In this document: positions 5,596 to 5,736 of the stretch, piece after piece | Numbering within the stretch: the first letter of the stretch is position 1 | Layout of the letters: each line of letters starts with the position of its first letter | Source of the DNA: Thermoleophilia bacterium | GTDB lineage: Bacteria > Actinomycetota > Thermoleophilia > Gaiellales > SKUG01 | Length of the DNA stretch: 5,736 nucleotides | NCBI GenBank assembly: GCA_025964455.1 | Contig: JAOPYU010000189.1 | Span: 1-5,736, forward strand | Direction of reading: 5' to 3' | Notes under the pieces: model-generated | What the model was told of the DNA's origin: nothing | What the model saw: the letters and a program-made list of their open reading frames with translations, nothing else | The model's database searches: none | Made by a program: the position numbers and the translations under genes

Positions 5596-5736
5596 GCTGG
5601 TCGCGTGCTCGGCCAGCGATTCGTGCACGCCCTCGGCGAATTCCTCGACCAACTTCGCGCAGAACGCCGGGAGGTCCTCGGGCTTGCGGCTCGTGAGGAT
5701 GCCCTCGTCGACGACGTCCTCCTCGTCCACCCAGTC
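5593..5736 (-). CDS. DJ-1/PfpI family protein, C-terminal fragment
   Basis: Only the last 47 codons are in the window; the gene continues past 5736. The fragment starts [20 protein letters not shown] and goes on [15 protein letters not shown] before TGA. This matches the C-terminal end of the PfpI/YhbO/general stress protein 18 branch of the DJ-1 superfamily, where a D/E-W-V-D-E-x-V-V block and a TSR-x-P-x-D-L-P-A-F block close the fold. The catalytic Cys-His region lies outside the window, so activity cannot be judged. Homologues have been described as stress-protective proteins with reported deglycase, chaperone or peptidase activity. The gene is convergent with the second RDD gene, so it belongs to a separate transcription unit. 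The frame is too short to show in a long-ORF scan but is clear from the translated motifs. Confidence 0.83.
   Translation of the reverse strand, partial: DWVDEEDVVDEGILTSRKPEDLPAFCAKLVEEFAEGVHESLAEHATS

Noticed and set aside
4737..5696. 319-codon plus-strand frame over the second RDD gene
   Set aside because: It is rich in Arg, Ala and Pro, frame-shifted relative to the clear RDD domain, and overlaps two supported genes.

Overview
The window is about 70% GC by eye, has strong GC bias at third codon positions and tightly packed genes, and two of its promoters look leaderless. This fits a high-GC Actinomycetota genome, possibly the Thermoleophilia/Solirubrobacterales branch. That placement is an inference from composition and protein style, because no rRNA or other lineage marker is present. 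I see no tRNA, rRNA, CRISPR array, insertion sequence or integrase.

Layout, left to right: (1) a short 3' flank with a hairpin (1-70); (2) typA/bipA, a ribosome-associated translational GTPase, on the minus strand (71-2002); (3) a 126-bp divergent intergenic region with a typA promoter and a 25-bp-period direct repeat; (4) an RDD-family membrane protein with an N-terminal zinc ribbon, plus strand (2129-2971); (5) a hairpin between convergent genes; (6) a two-gene minus-strand operon, read from 4927 down to 2994. Its first gene encodes a 177-aa DUF4234-like membrane protein. Its second encodes a 467-aa rhomboid protease whose N-terminal third repeats that same domain, and the two genes overlap by ATGA; (7) a second RDD-family membrane protein, plus strand (4972-5586), diverging from the operon; (8) the C-terminal 47 codons of a DJ-1/PfpI-type protein, minus strand, cut by the window edge.

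The four genes between 2129 and 5586 are the interesting part. They form two pairs of paralogues: two RDD proteins on the plus strand, and two DUF4234-like proteins on the minus strand between them, one fused to an apparently intact rhomboid protease. The two RDD proteins also share a proline-rich C-terminal tail ending in Gly-Pro-Phe-(Val/Met). The compact layout suggests a small membrane module built around intramembrane proteolysis, possibly with the RDD proteins as partners or substrates. That functional link is inference; the sequence itself shows only the homologies, the catalytic residues and the arrangement. The flanking typA and PfpI-like genes look like ordinary housekeeping or stress genes.
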